Shown here: piece by piece, positions 17,619-26,256 of the stretch
How positions within the stretch are numbered: position 1 is the stretch's first letter
How the letters are laid out: each line of letters starts with the position of its first letter
NCBI RefSeq assembly: GCF_900107435.1
Contig: NZ_FNPZ01000001.1
Location: 654,960 to 718,959 of the forward strand
DNA length: 64,000 nt
Origin: Herbiconiux ginsengi
GTDB lineage: Bacteria > Actinomycetota > Actinomycetes > Actinomycetales > Microbacteriaceae
Direction of reading: 5' to 3'
Program-made: the position numbers and the translations under genes
The notes under the pieces: generated by a model
Databases searched by the model: none
Seen by the model: only the letters and a program-made list of their open reading frames with translations
What the model was told of the DNA's origin: nothing

Positions 17619-18581
17619 CTAGTAGCCGAAGGCCAGGCCCAGGCCGATGCCGTAGAGCAAGCCGAAGAGGCTGGTGAGCTGGAGCACGGTCACGAACTCG
17701 CGCGGCTTCTTGGCCGTCAGCATGATGACGATCGCCGGACCCGTGAGCAACAGGGTGAAGAACACCAGCGGCGCGAGCGGGAACAGCAACGTGAAGAACC
17801 AGAGGATCGCGTAGGCGATGGCGAGCCACACCACGTACACGATGCGCGAAGCGGTTCGGCCGATCAGAACGGCGAAGGTGCGCTTCTTCACCAGGCGGTC
17901 CTGGTCGATGTCGCGGATGTTGTTGGCCATCAGCACCGCGCAGGCGATGGCGCCGGCGGCGATACCGGCCAGCCAGCTCTCGTCGTTGACCTCGCCGGCC
18001 AGGATGAACGTGGTTCCGGCGGTTGCGACGAGGCCGAAGAAGATGAAGACGAAGACCTCGCCCAGGCCGTAGTAGCCGTAAGGATGTTTGCCACCGGTGT
18101 AGAACCAGCCCGCGGCGATCGCGACCGCGCCCACGGCGAGGAGCCAGTACTGGCCCGTGATGATCGTGATGACGAGACCGGCGATCGCGGCCAGGCCGAA
18201 GAAGACGAGCGCCACAGCGAGCACGCGTTTCGCGGGCACGAGGCCCGATCCGGTCAGGCGCGGCGGACCGACGCGGAAGTCATCCGTGCCCCGCACGCCG
18301 TCGGAGTAGTCGTTGGCGTAGTTCACACCGATCTGGAGGAACACGGCCACGAGCAGACAGAGCGCCACGAGCAGCTTCGAGATGTCGACGGTGTCGATCA
18401 TCGCGGCTCCGGTGCCCAGCGCCACAGGCGCGATGGCGAGCGGGAGGGTGCGCAGGCGCGCGCCGGCGATCCAGGCGCCGGCGGCCGATTTCGGACCGGT
18501 CGGCTTGGCGGTGGTCGCGGCGCCGCGAGGGGCGTTGACCCGGGCAGGGTGGCCCGAAGGGCGCTTCTTCGTTTTCGACAT
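17619..18581 (-). CDS. menA: 1,4-dihydroxy-2-naphthoate polyprenyltransferase MenA
   Basis: A 320-aa UbiA-superfamily prenyltransferase that attaches the polyprenyl tail to 1,4-dihydroxy-2-naphthoate, making demethylmenaquinone in the membrane. Both aspartate-rich motifs are intact: NYANDYSDGVRGTD (near residue 85) and NNIRDIDQDR (near residue 207). About eight to nine membrane spans follow a ~38-residue basic N-terminus (KTKKRPSGHP...). The start at MSKTKK is preferred to longer frames because upstream codons overlap menE. menE ends 11 bases before this start, so menE and menA are very probably cotranscribed. The gene is convergent with lpd. Confidence 0.95.
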   Translation of the reverse strand: MSKTKKRPSGHPARVNAPRGAATTAKPTGPKSAAGAWIAGARLRTLPLAIAPVALGTGAAMIDTVDISKLLVALCLLVAVFLQIGVNYANDYSDGVRGTDDFRVGPPRLTGSGLVPAKRVLAVALVFFGLAAIAGLVITIITGQYWLLAVGAVAIAAGWFYTGGKHPYGYYGLGEVFVFIFFGLVATAGTTFILAGEVNDESWLAGIAAGAIACAVLMANNIRDIDQDRLVKKRTFAVLIGRTASRIVYVVWLAIAYAILWFFTLLFPLAPLVFFTLLLTGPAIVIMLTAKKPREFVTVLQLTSLFGLLYGIGLGLAFGY

Positions 18582-18592
18582 CGGGGCTGATT

Positions 18593-19786
18593 CTAGCCAG
18601 CGCGGCCTTGGAGCGACCTGGCGATCGCCAGGCGATCGGGCTTGCCCGACGAGAGCCTCGGCAGCTGTTCCACGTGCTGGATCTCGACCGGCGCCGCCGC
18701 CCGACCGGCCGAGTCGATGACGGCGGATCGCACCTGCTCGAGCGAGGCATCCGTCACCGGCCCGTCGGTGACGACCACGCTCACCTGGCCCCACTCCGCG
18801 CTGCGCTGGGGAACGACGACCGCCTGTTCGAAACCGGCGACGGCTTGCACCACCCGCTCGACCCGGTCGAGCGCCACTTTCACACCACCGGAGATGATCA
18901 CGTTGTCGAGCCGGCCGGTCACGCGCACCAGCCCGTCGACCACGGTTCCGCTGTCGGCGGTGCGATACCAGCGCACCCCGTCGTCGAACCGGAACTTGCG
19001 GGCCGTGAGCTCGTCGTCACCGAGGTAGCCTTCGGCCAGGGTGGGGCCCGACAGTTCGATCTCGCCACCGCTCTCGCGTGCCACGGTCTGGCCGATGGCC
19101 CGGCCGTCGTAGACGCATCCGCCGGCCGTCTCGCTCGACCCGTAGGTGCGCACGACCGGGAAGCCGGCCTCCTTCGCGCGTTCGTAGAGGGCCGCCGGCA
19201 GGGCCTGCCCGCCGATCAGGATGCTGTCGAAGCGCGCCACCGAACGGCGGATGCCGGAGTCGGCCTCGGCCGCCGTCACCAGGCGGGCCAGCTGGGCGGG
19301 CACGAGCGAGGTGAAGCGCAGCGGGGCGTCCAACTCGTCGGCGAGGCCGGCGAAGGCCGAGGCGGAGAAATGGCCGGGCGGCTGCACCACCGGAGTGGTT
19401 CCCGCGACGATCGACCGCACGAGAACTTGCACGCCCGCGATGTAGTGCGTCGGCAGGGCGAGGAGCCACTGCCCCTGGCCCCCGAGCGCGACCTCGACGG
19501 CGGCAGCGGACGCGAGCAGCGCGTCGGTGCTCAGCGCGACGCGCTTGGGCACCCCGGATGATCCCGACGTCTCGATGACGAGCGCAACCGCCCGCGGCAC
19601 CTCGGCCGGAACGGGCGCGTCGCGCGCGACCTCCGGGTCGCCGAGCGCGGGCGCGGCGTGCCGCCCGCGACCCATGCCGCCCTCCCGGGGGAGGATCGCC
19701 GGGCCGTCGTTCGACAGCGCGACACGGAGTGCGGCCGCCACGCCGGTGGCATCGGCGCCGTCGAGAACCTCGAGCGATCGGGTCAT
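18593..19786 (-). CDS. menE: o-Succinylbenzoate-CoA ligase MenE
   Basis: A 397-aa acyl-adenylate-forming enzyme that activates o-succinylbenzoate to its CoA thioester. The ATP loop ETSGSSGVPKRVAL (near residue 72), the LPTHYIAGVQVL segment typical of MenE, the YGSSETAGGC motif (near residue 215), YRTADSG and the terminal SSGKPDR lysine motif are all present. It is shorter than average because the N-terminal subdomain is reduced, as usual in actinobacterial MenE. The ATG is six bases after TAGGGT, suggesting its own leaderless promoter besides any read-through from menB. menA follows after 11 bases. Confidence 0.94.
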   Translation of the reverse strand: MTRSLEVLDGADATGVAAALRVALSNDGPAILPREGGMGRGRHAAPALGDPEVARDAPVPAEVPRAVALVIETSGSSGVPKRVALSTDALLASAAAVEVALGGQGQWLLALPTHYIAGVQVLVRSIVAGTTPVVQPPGHFSASAFAGLADELDAPLRFTSLVPAQLARLVTAAEADSGIRRSVARFDSILIGGQALPAALYERAKEAGFPVVRTYGSSETAGGCVYDGRAIGQTVARESGGEIELSGPTLAEGYLGDDELTARKFRFDDGVRWYRTADSGTVVDGLVRVTGRLDNVIISGGVKVALDRVERVVQAVAGFEQAVVVPQRSAEWGQVSVVVTDGPVTDASLEQVRSAVIDSAGRAAAPVEIQHVEQLPRLSSGKPDRLAIARSLQGRAG

Positions 19787-19887
19787 GGCATCACCCTAGA
19801 CGCCGATCGCCGCCGCAGCCTGTGCACTGTCGAGGGCGTTTCCGCGCCCTGCCGCGGCCGGGCCGCGAGGCCGAGCTCGCATCGACT

Positions 19888-19962
19888 TCTCGGGAGGAGA
19901 CTCCGCTCCTGGCGACATTCGGGAGGATGCTCCGCCCTCCCGAACGCGCATCGGCCTCCCGA
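19888..19962. repeat. Four CTCCCG/CGGGAG inverted copies between menB and menE
   Basis: In the 195-base gap between menB and menE, TTCGGGAGG (19918-19926) and CCTCCCGAA (19936-19944) form a perfect 9-bp hairpin with a 9-base loop. Further copies of the same arms flank it: CTCGGGAGGAG near 19889 and CCTCCCGAAG near 19953, so alternative pairings exist. The site is downstream of menB and upstream of the menE promoter and may terminate or attenuate the menB transcript. No T-tract is seen. Confidence 0.5.
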
Positions 19963-19981
19963 AGCTCACCACGGGCGACCA

Positions 19982-20899
19982 TCAGAACTGGTAGGGGAAC
20001 GCCGACCAGTCGGGCTCGCGCTTCTCGAGGAAGGAGTCGCGACCCTCCACCGCCTCATCGCTCGCGTAGGCCAGACGCGTCGCCTCACCGGCGAAGACCT
20101 GCTGACCCACGAGCCCGTCGTCGACCGCGTTGAACGCGTATTTCAGCATACGGATGGCGGTGGGCGACTTGCCCAGGATGACCCGGGCCCAGCGCAGCGC
20201 CTCCCGCTCGAGTTCAGCGTGGGGCACCACCGCGTTCACCGTGCCCATCTCGTAGGCCCGCTGAGCGCTGTACTCCTCGGCCAGGAAGAAGATCTCGCGT
20301 GCGACCTTCTGCCCCACCTGACGAGCCAGATAGGCGCTGCCGTATCCGCCGTCGAAGGAGCCGACATCCGCATCGGTCTGCTTGAAGCGGCCGTGCTCCG
20401 CGCTCGCGATGGTGAGGTCGCAGATGACGTGCAGCGAATGCCCGCCGCCGGCGGCCCAGCCCGGCACCACGGCGATGACGACCTTCGACATGAAGCGGAT
20501 GAGTCGCTGCACCTCGAGGATGTGCAGCCGGCCGACGCGAGCGGTGTCGATGCCCTTCGCCGTCTCCTCGCTGGAGTACCTGTATCCGTCGCGGCCCCGG
20601 ATGCGCTGGTCGCCTCCGCTGCAGAACGCCCACCCACCGTCTTTCGGGCTCGGCCCGTTGCCGGTGAGGAGCACCACCCCCACCCGCGGATTCTGCCGCG
20701 CGTCGTCGAGTGCCGCATACAACTCGTCGACCGTCTTGGGGCGGAAGGCGTTGCGCACCTCCGGGCGGTCGAAGGCGATGCGCGCCACCCGGCCCTCGCG
20801 ATCGAGGTGATAGGTGATGTCGGTGAAGCCTTCGGAGCCGGGCGCGACGACCCATTCGGTGGGATCGAAGATGTCGGAGACGGTGGTGCGATCGGTCAT
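19982..20899 (-). CDS. menB: 1,4-dihydroxy-2-naphthoyl-CoA synthase MenB
   Basis: A 305-aa crotonase-fold enzyme that cyclises o-succinylbenzoyl-CoA in menaquinone synthesis. Diagnostic features are FRPKTVDELYAALDDAR, CSGGDQRIRG (oxyanion hole region near residue 105), the WAAGGGHSLHVICDLTIAS block and the SFDGGYGSAYLAR segment with the MenB-specific residues, and the C-terminal SFLEKREPDWSAFPYQF typical of the family. A longer frame extends upstream, but MTDRTTVSD is chosen: it starts six bases after TACCCT. It is divergent from menC by 83 bases, and menE and menA follow in the same direction. Confidence 0.95.
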   Translation of the reverse strand: MTDRTTVSDIFDPTEWVVAPGSEGFTDITYHLDREGRVARIAFDRPEVRNAFRPKTVDELYAALDDARQNPRVGVVLLTGNGPSPKDGGWAFCSGGDQRIRGRDGYRYSSEETAKGIDTARVGRLHILEVQRLIRFMSKVVIAVVPGWAAGGGHSLHVICDLTIASAEHGRFKQTDADVGSFDGGYGSAYLARQVGQKVAREIFFLAEEYSAQRAYEMGTVNAVVPHAELEREALRWARVILGKSPTAIRMLKYAFNAVDDGLVGQQVFAGEATRLAYASDEAVEGRDSFLEKREPDWSAFPYQF

Positions 20900-20982
20900 G
20901 CTGCAAGGGTACGCGCTGGGCGCATCCGGGCTCGGGCATGGGGTGAATTGTGGATGAGTGCTAGCGGGTCGAGACTTGTGGA

Positions 20983-22002
20983 GTGATAGTCGACGACGCC
21001 GCGAGGCTGCCCGGGCTCGATGAGATCCTCGACCGCGTGCGGGTGGTGGCGATTCCGTTGCATACGCGCTTCCGTGGCCAGGCGCTGCGCGAGATCGCGC
21101 TGTTCGAGGGACCGGAGGGCTGGACCGAGTTCTCCCCCTTCCTCGAGTACGAGGATGCGGAGGCCGCCGCCTGGCTGCGCGGCGCGATCGAGTTCGGCTG
21201 GTCACCGACGCCCGGATCGTCTGCCGGCCGCACCGAGATCATGGTCAACGCCACCCTTCCGGCCGTGCCGGCCGACCAGGTCGAGCGGGTGCTGGCGCAC
21301 TACGACGGCTGCCGCACCGTCAAGGTGAAGGTGGCCGAGCGCGGCCAGACGATCGACGACGACGTCGCCCGGGTGCGCGCGACCCGCGCGATGCTGGGGG
21401 CGGAGGGGCGCATCCGGATCGACGCGAACGGCGCCTGGAACGTCGACGAGGCCGAACACGCCATCCACTCGCTCTGCGAGTTCGACCTGGAATACGTGGA
21501 GCAGCCCTGCGCGAGCGTCGAGGAGCTGGCCGAGATCCGGTCGCGCGTGAAGTACATGGGCATCCCGATCGCCGCCGACGAGAGCGTGCGCAAGGCGAGC
21601 GACCCGTTGGCGGTCGCGCGAGCCGGAGCCGCGGACATCCTGATCGTCAAGGCGCAGCCCCTGGGCGGAGTGGCCCGAGCGCTCGCCATCGTGCGGGAGG
21701 CCGGACTCCCCGCCGTCGTCTCGTCGGCGCTGGAGAGCTCGGTGGGCATCGCGATGGGCGCGTACCTCGCGGCGGCTCTGCCGACGCTCGACTACGACTG
21801 CGGACTCGCCACGGTCGACCTCTTCGACGGAGACGTCGTGCCTCCCGACCAGAGCCTCGTGCCCCGCGGCGGCCGCATCCCCGTGCGGCGCCCCGACGTC
21901 GACCCGGAGCTCCTCGAGCGTCACCGTGCCTACGCCGACCGCATCGAGTGGTGGCGCGCCCGCATCACCCGCTGCCACGCCCTCCTGGCTGCGGGCGCGT
22001 GA
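20983..22002 (+). CDS. menC: o-Succinylbenzoate synthase MenC
   Basis: A 339-aa enolase-superfamily dehydratase converting SHCHC to o-succinylbenzoate. Catalytic Lys pair in CRTVKVKVAE (near residue 112), metal ligands Asp in RIDANGAWN, Glu in YVEQPCA and Asp in IAADES, and the second Lys in ILIVKAQPLGG are all present. The GTG start at 20983 lies six bases after GAGACT, an imperfect -10; no Shine-Dalgarno is visible. With menB, menE, menA and menD in the window, only isochorismate synthase, MenH, the DHNA-CoA thioesterase and the methyltransferase are not seen here. Confidence 0.94.
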   Translation: MIVDDAARLPGLDEILDRVRVVAIPLHTRFRGQALREIALFEGPEGWTEFSPFLEYEDAEAAAWLRGAIEFGWSPTPGSSAGRTEIMVNATLPAVPADQVERVLAHYDGCRTVKVKVAERGQTIDDDVARVRATRAMLGAEGRIRIDANGAWNVDEAEHAIHSLCEFDLEYVEQPCASVEELAEIRSRVKYMGIPIAADESVRKASDPLAVARAGAADILIVKAQPLGGVARALAIVREAGLPAVVSSALESSVGIAMGAYLAAALPTLDYDCGLATVDLFDGDVVPPDQSLVPRGGRIPVRRPDVDPELLERHRAYADRIEWWRARITRCHALLAAGA

Positions 22003-22084
22003 CGTCGCTCATCCGCACGGATTCGCGCTGTCGAGCCGCGATGAAGCGCCAAACCCTGCGGGTCAGCGGACCACCCCGCGAGGC

Positions 22085-23134
22085 CTACAGCCCCGAGTAG
22101 GCGTGCAACCCCTTGAAGAAGACGTTCACGATGCCGAAGTTGAACAGCACCGCGGCGAAGCCCACGATCGCGAGCCAGGCCGACCGCGAGCCGCGCCATC
22201 CGCGAGTCGCCCGCGCGTGGATGTAGCCGGCGTAGATGACCCAGATGATGAAGGTCCAGACCTCTTTCGTGTCCCAGCCCCAGTAGCGGCCCCAGGCCCG
22301 CTCGGCCCAGATGGCGCCGGCGATGAGCGTGAAGGTCCAGAGCACGAAGCCCACGATGTTCACCCGGTAGGCGAGGCGCTCCAGCGTCTCGGAGTCGGGC
22401 AGCGTCTTGAGGAACCGGAGCCGGAGCGCCGTCGCGATGCGCGAGACGGAATCGCCCTTGGTCTGCAGCAGCTGGATCACCGACAACGCGCCACCGAGCG
22501 AGAAGAACGCCGTTCCGATGATGGCCACCAGCACGTGGATGACGAGCCACGCCGACTGCAGCGCCGGCGGCAGCGGCGAGACGCTCACGTAGTAGTTGAC
22601 CGTCGAGATTCCGAGCAGCACGAGCACGAGACCGGTGACGAAGGTGCCGAGGAAGCGCAGGTCTTCGCGGATCAACAGCACCAGGAACACCGCCACGATC
22701 AGCAGCGTGCCGGTGATGGAGAACTCGTACATGTTCGCCCACGGCACCCGCGCGGCCGCGATGCCGCGGAGGATCACGCCGCCGAGCTGGATGACCCACG
22801 CCAGGATCGTGAACGACACTCCGAGCCGCAGCGCCATCGAGCGCCTGCCCGCCCCGTCGACTCCCGCGAGCGACACCAGGCTCGCCTCGTCGACACCCGA
22901 GCCACCGGCGCGAGCACCGGCACCGGAGTCAGCAGCCGCGACATCCGCCCCACCCGACGCGTCCGCTGCCCCTACCGCGGCCGGAACCTTCGCTTCCACG
23001 CCCGCGGTGGCCTTGCGCACGGTCGACGACCGCCGCGCCAGGTCGAGCGCGAACGCCACGAAGGCGAGCGCGTAGACACCCATGGCCGAGTAGATGAGGA
23101 TGAGGGAGATCTCGTCGAGTGCTTGCGTCGTCAC
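22085..23134 (-). CDS. ccsB: Cytochrome c biogenesis protein CcsB/CcsA (ResC)
   Basis: A 349-aa haem-handling membrane protein of system II cytochrome c maturation. About eight spans; the tryptophan-rich haem motif WGRYWGWDTKEVWTF lies near residue 283, with conserved membrane His residues in WLVIHVLVA and YIHARA. A ~60-residue Ala/Gly/Asp-rich cytoplasmic insert separates the first span from the rest, common in Actinobacteria. The GTG start is six bases after TAGGCT, hinting at an internal leaderless promoter although it follows resB by only nine bases. It forms the last gene of the tlpA-ccdA-resB-ccsB series. Confidence 0.93.
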   Translation of the reverse strand: MTTQALDEISLILIYSAMGVYALAFVAFALDLARRSSTVRKATAGVEAKVPAAVGAADASGGADVAAADSGAGARAGGSGVDEASLVSLAGVDGAGRRSMALRLGVSFTILAWVIQLGGVILRGIAAARVPWANMYEFSITGTLLIVAVFLVLLIREDLRFLGTFVTGLVLVLLGISTVNYYVSVSPLPPALQSAWLVIHVLVAIIGTAFFSLGGALSVIQLLQTKGDSVSRIATALRLRFLKTLPDSETLERLAYRVNIVGFVLWTFTLIAGAIWAERAWGRYWGWDTKEVWTFIIWVIYAGYIHARATRGWRGSRSAWLAIVGFAAVLFNFGIVNVFFKGLHAYSGL

Positions 23135-23143
23135 AGCTAGAGC

Positions 23144-24853
23144 CTAAGCCTTCGGTTCGGTCGGGGAAGAGGGAGAGACAGCAGCGGGGGCGGAATCGCC
23201 GGAGGCCCCTGTTGTGGAGGAGGAGTCCTTCGGCGACACGGCCGAGAACCCCGAAGCATGCCGATCGGCCAACGCCGCCACCGCCTCCACGAGCCGCGGA
23301 TCGTCGCCGCGCGCCAGCCCCGCGTACTCGACGTGCACCGTGCCGTCGGCCCGTGTCGCCGCCTTCACCCACACGCGGCGGCGCGGGATGAAGAGCGACG
23401 TCAGCAGCCCGCCCAGCACGAGCACCGCGAACAGCAGCACCCAGCCCTGGGTCGGATCGTGGTGCACCTCGAACGACGCGAAGCGCTTCACGCCGTCGAG
23501 GGTGACCGTGCCGAGTCCGTTCGGCAGATCCATCGTCTCGCCCGGCTTCAACTCGATCGAGTCGACTCCGGTGTCGCCGCCGGTGAGCTGCGTCATCGCA
23601 TCCGTGTCGAGCGTGTAGACGGATGCGGGCACTCCGCCGTCGAGCCCCAGGTCGCCGTCGTAGACGTTCAGCGTCAGCACCGGATACTGCAGATCGGGGA
23701 ACGACGAGTAGTAGACCCCCGAATCGGCCTGTGCCTGAGTGGGGTAGAAGAACCCGATGAGCCCCACCTGGTCGGGCAGCCCGTCGGGCACCTTCACGAC
23801 CCCGAGCGAGGTGAGGGAGGCATCCTGCGGCAGGAAGGGAACGGAGTCGGTGAACACCACGTCGCCCGCGGGGTTGCGGATCGTGATCGTGGGCGCGTAA
23901 CCGTTGCCGAGCAGGTAGACGTCGGTGCCGCCGATCTTCAGGGGGCTGTTCACCTTGATGTCGTTCGTCGAGGTGTCGCCCGAGGCATCTGTCGTCGTCA
24001 CGGCCGCGGTGTAGTCGAGCGGCTGGCCGAAGGCCTTGAGCGACTGCGTCTCGTAGCTCGCGGTGAACGAGTCGAGGGTGATGGCGTAGGGCGAGAGCTG
24101 ACTGTCGCTGAAGAACCGCCCCGGGTTGAACGAGTCGTAGGCGAGCAGCGTGTTCACGAAGGTCTGCCCCTCGACCACGACGCGGTTGCCGTTGTAACCG
24201 AAACCGCCGCCGACTCCCACGGTGATCAGGATGCCGACCAGCGCCGAGTGGAACACCAGGTTGCCGGTCTCACGCAGATAGCCGCGCTCGGCCGAGACCG
24301 ACACGGTCTCGCGGCCACTGCGCGCGTCGACGCCGGTGAACACCACGGTGCGGTAGCGCTGGCGCTTCAGCAGGGTGCGCGCCGACTCGACCACGGAGGC
24401 CGGGGTGACGGATGCGCCATCCGCGCTCCCCTGGAAGTCCCGCGTCGTGAACCCGGCGAGCCGCGACAACCGCGCCGGCGTGCGTGGCGGCTTGGCGCGC
24501 AGGGCCTCGTAGTGGTGCTTGGTGCGCGGGATCACGCATCCGATCAGCGAGATGAACAGCAGCAGGTAGATCGACGAGAACCACACCGAGGTGTAGACGT
24601 TGAAGGCCTGGAGCTTGTCGAGGAACGGCGCCAGATCGGGGTTGTCGACGAAGTATTGCGTGACGCCGTTCGGGTCGGCCGCCCGCTGCGGAACGAGCGA
24701 CCCGGGCACCGCTGCCAGTGCGAGCAGCAGCAGGAGGAACAGCGCAGTGCGCATGCTCGTGAGCTGCCGCCAGAACCAGCGCAGCCAGCCCGTGAAGCCG
24801 AGGCGCGGAAGCGTGACCTCCGCGGAGTCGAAGTGATCAGATGGGCGAGACAA
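23144..24853 (-). CDS. resB: Cytochrome c biogenesis protein ResB
   Basis: A 569-aa ResB/Ccs1 protein that, with CcsB, delivers haem to apocytochrome c on the outer face of the membrane. N-terminal spans include FWRQLTSMRTALFLLLLLAL; a large extracellular domain (about residues 225-455) sits before the last span (WVLLFAVLVLGGLLTSLFIP). The C-terminus ends in a Ser/Asp-rich tail. The likely start is TTG, overlapping the 3' end of ccdA by 17 bases, so translation is probably coupled. Length fits actinobacterial ResB. Confidence 0.93.
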   Translation of the reverse strand: MSRPSDHFDSAEVTLPRLGFTGWLRWFWRQLTSMRTALFLLLLLALAAVPGSLVPQRAADPNGVTQYFVDNPDLAPFLDKLQAFNVYTSVWFSSIYLLLFISLIGCVIPRTKHHYEALRAKPPRTPARLSRLAGFTTRDFQGSADGASVTPASVVESARTLLKRQRYRTVVFTGVDARSGRETVSVSAERGYLRETGNLVFHSALVGILITVGVGGGFGYNGNRVVVEGQTFVNTLLAYDSFNPGRFFSDSQLSPYAITLDSFTASYETQSLKAFGQPLDYTAAVTTTDASGDTSTNDIKVNSPLKIGGTDVYLLGNGYAPTITIRNPAGDVVFTDSVPFLPQDASLTSLGVVKVPDGLPDQVGLIGFFYPTQAQADSGVYYSSFPDLQYPVLTLNVYDGDLGLDGGVPASVYTLDTDAMTQLTGGDTGVDSIELKPGETMDLPNGLGTVTLDGVKRFASFEVHHDPTQGWVLLFAVLVLGGLLTSLFIPRRRVWVKAATRADGTVHVEYAGLARGDDPRLVEAVAALADRHASGFSAVSPKDSSSTTGASGDSAPAAVSPSSPTEPKA

Positions 24854-25595
24854 AGCCGTTGATCACCGCCTGCATCTCGTAGATCCAGATGGTCCAGAGG
24901 CCCGAGACCATGAGGATGCCGATGGCCACCAGAACGACGCCGCCCACGATGTTGATGGTGCGGATGTGCCGCTTCAGGAACTTCACCGAGCTGGTCACCC
25001 AGTTGAGACCGAGCGCGACGAGGAGGAACGGGAGGCCGAGGCCGATGCAGTAGAAGAGGCCGAGCAGCACGCCGCTCCAGGCCGAGCCGCTGGTGAGGCT
25101 GAGCGCCTGGATGGCGCCGAGGGTCGGGCCGATGCAGGGGGTCCAGCCGAGACCGAACACGACGCCGAGGATCGGGGCGCCCGCCAGGCCCGTCGCCGGT
25201 CGCCAGCTGGGCTTGAAGGTGCGCTGCAAGAAGCTGAACTGGCCGATGAACACGAGGCCGAGCGCGATGACCACCACGCCCATGATGCGGGTCACCAGGT
25301 CTTGCCAGACGATCAGCCAGGTGCCGAGGGCACCGAAGGCGGCCGAATAGGCGAGGAAGATGACGGAGAAGCCGAGGATGAACAGGGCGATGCCGAGGAG
25401 CATCCGCCGCCGCCCTGCCTTACGGTCGCCGGCACCGGCACCGGCCTCGGAGATGCCGCCGACGTAGGCCAGATAACCCGGCACGAGTGGGAGCACGCAC
25501 GGCGACGCGAACGAGACGAGACCGGCGAGCAGCGCGATCGGGATGGCGAGGAGCAGCTGACCGCTCAGCACGACCTCGGCGAAGGGGTTGCCCAC
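24837..25595 (-). CDS. ccdA: Cytochrome c biogenesis thiol transporter CcdA
   Basis: A 252-aa six-span membrane protein that passes reducing equivalents from cytoplasmic thioredoxin to the extracellular thioredoxin-like protein that keeps apocytochrome c reduced. The two redox Cys are in SFASPCVLPLVPGYL (span 1, near residue 32) and GLGWTPCIGPTLGAI (span 4, near residue 155). The GTG start follows the tlpA stop by four bases, and its end overlaps resB. Position and motifs leave little doubt. Confidence 0.95.
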   Translation of the reverse strand: MGNPFAEVVLSGQLLLAIPIALLAGLVSFASPCVLPLVPGYLAYVGGISEAGAGAGDRKAGRRRMLLGIALFILGFSVIFLAYSAAFGALGTWLIVWQDLVTRIMGVVVIALGLVFIGQFSFLQRTFKPSWRPATGLAGAPILGVVFGLGWTPCIGPTLGAIQALSLTSGSAWSGVLLGLFYCIGLGLPFLLVALGLNWVTSSVKFLKRHIRTINIVGGVVLVAIGILMVSGLWTIWIYEMQAVINGFVSPI

Positions 25596-25599
25596 GGCG

Positions 25600-26256
25600 T
25601 CAGCTCGATCCGTCGGGGGTCGCGGGCGCCGTCGTCGCAGACGGCTCCCCGCTGTCGCCGCCGGGCAGGTTCGACTTGATCAGCGTGTCGAGGATCGACG
25701 GGTCGGTCAGTTGGCCCAGGATGCGCGCGGCGACGCGCCCTTGCGGGTCGAGCACCAGCGTGGTCGGCACGGCATTCGGTGCCACCGTGCCCGAGAAGGC
25801 GAGCTGCATCGCACCATCCGTGTCGACCACGGAGGGATAGGAGACGCCGTACTTCTCGGCGAAGGAGATCGCGGTCGGCGCCTGGTCGCGCACATTCACG
25901 CCGAGGAACGACACGTCACGCCCCGCGTACTCGCTGTTCAGCTTCTCGAGCGCGGGGGCCTCGGCACGGCACGGCGCGCAGCCGGCGTACCAGAAATTGA
26001 GCACCAGCACCTGGCCGGCATAGTCGCTCGCGGTGATCGGATCGCCGTTCTCGTCGGTGCCGGAGAACTGCACGGCGGCCCCGCGATCGGCGATCGGGAC
26101 CTCGGTGATCGACCCGTCGCCCGAGATGTAGTTCTTGTTGCTGCCCTCGAGATACTGCTGGGCGAGGGGGTCGTTCGAACAGCCCGCGAGCAGCAGCGCG
26201 CCGGCAGCGATCGCCGCGGCGGCCGCGATGCGGAACCTGGTCGACCTGCGGGTCAC
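25600..26256 (-). CDS. TlpA/ResA-like thioredoxin lipoprotein
   Basis: A 218-aa lipoprotein: GTG start, basic TRRSTRFR, hydrophobic stretch and the lipobox LLAGC (Cys near residue 25), then a thioredoxin fold with the active site NFWYAGCAPCRAEAP (CAPC near residues 101-104), the conserved cis-Pro in NAVPTTLVLDP, and a Pro/Ser/Thr tail. It is the expected thiol reductase for apocytochrome c in the resB-ccsB-ccdA operon. Its start overlaps the stop of the upstream histidine phosphatase gene by four bases (GTGA). Confidence 0.92.
   Translation of the reverse strand: MTRRSTRFRIAAAAAIAAGALLLAGCSNDPLAQQYLEGSNKNYISGDGSITEVPIADRGAAVQFSGTDENGDPITASDYAGQVLVLNFWYAGCAPCRAEAPALEKLNSEYAGRDVSFLGVNVRDQAPTAISFAEKYGVSYPSVVDTDGAMQLAFSGTVAPNAVPTTLVLDPQGRVAARILGQLTDPSILDTLIKSNLPGGDSGEPSATTAPATPDGSS

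Noticed and set aside
19791-19982. 63-residue open frame between menB and menE
   Set aside because: No ribosome-binding site, Arg/Gly/Ser-rich, and it covers the inverted CTCCCG repeats, which explain the sequence better.
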